Shown piece by piece: positions 5,724 through 5,728 of a DNA stretch of 5,728 nucleotides (position 1 is the first letter of the stretch; each line of letters opens with the position of its first letter). The stretch lies in the NCBI GenBank assembly GCA_947468255.1, contig CANIMM010000206.1, forward strand, positions 1 to 5,728. The letters run 5' to 3'. The position numbers were made by a program, and so were the translations under genes. Under the pieces are notes generated by a model that searched no databases, was not told where the DNA came from, and worked only from the letters and a program-made list of their open reading frames with translations. The DNA comes from Chitinophagaceae bacterium (GTDB taxonomy: Bacteria; Bacteroidota; Bacteroidia; Chitinophagales; Chitinophagaceae).

Positions 5724-5728
5724 CTCTG

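Overview
The window looks like ordinary chromosomal DNA from a member of the Bacteroidota, most likely the Chitinophagaceae or a neighbouring group. This is judged from moderately AT-rich sequence, mostly weak or absent Shine-Dalgarno sites, TAnnTTTG-like promoter boxes and the style of the protein sequences. No family search could be run, so the assignment is an inference. There are no tRNAs, rRNAs, CRISPR arrays, insertion sequences or phage genes.

Layout. At the left edge is the 3' end of an unidentified plus-strand gene (1-192). Its stop codon overlaps that of a convergent minus-strand aspartate kinase (189-1463), the entry enzyme of the lysine, threonine, methionine and diaminopimelate pathways. 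A 399-base non-coding stretch (1464-1862) follows. It holds a perfect 16-bp palindrome made of two head-to-head TAGCTTTG boxes, plus a good promoter candidate for the next genes. Four plus-strand genes follow: an ABC-2-type transporter ATPase with no permease beside it (1863-2624), an exported FKBP-type prolyl isomerase (2658-3404), a YfiT/BstA-like DinB-fold thiol transferase or hydrolase (3423-3947), and a Nudix hydrolase of ADP-ribose pyrophosphatase type (4023-4574). A perfect 15-bp inverted repeat fills the gap before the Nudix gene and shows that its longer possible start is false. Converging from the right are two minus-strand genes only four bases apart: an RdgB/HAM1 inosine/xanthosine triphosphate pyrophosphatase (4623-5204) and, upstream of it, an unrecognised 166-residue protein (5209-5709).

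How it fits together. Two neighbouring enzymes, Nudix and RdgB, clean up unwanted nucleotides. YfiT-like proteins deal with low-molecular-weight thiols, and the FKBP helps fold proteins in the periplasm. The most interesting item is the 166-residue protein. The order of its motifs resembles the psi subunit (HolD) of the E. coli DNA polymerase III clamp loader, a subunit not generally annotated in Bacteroidota. This is a hypothesis from pattern recognition only. No clearly new multi-gene system is visible.
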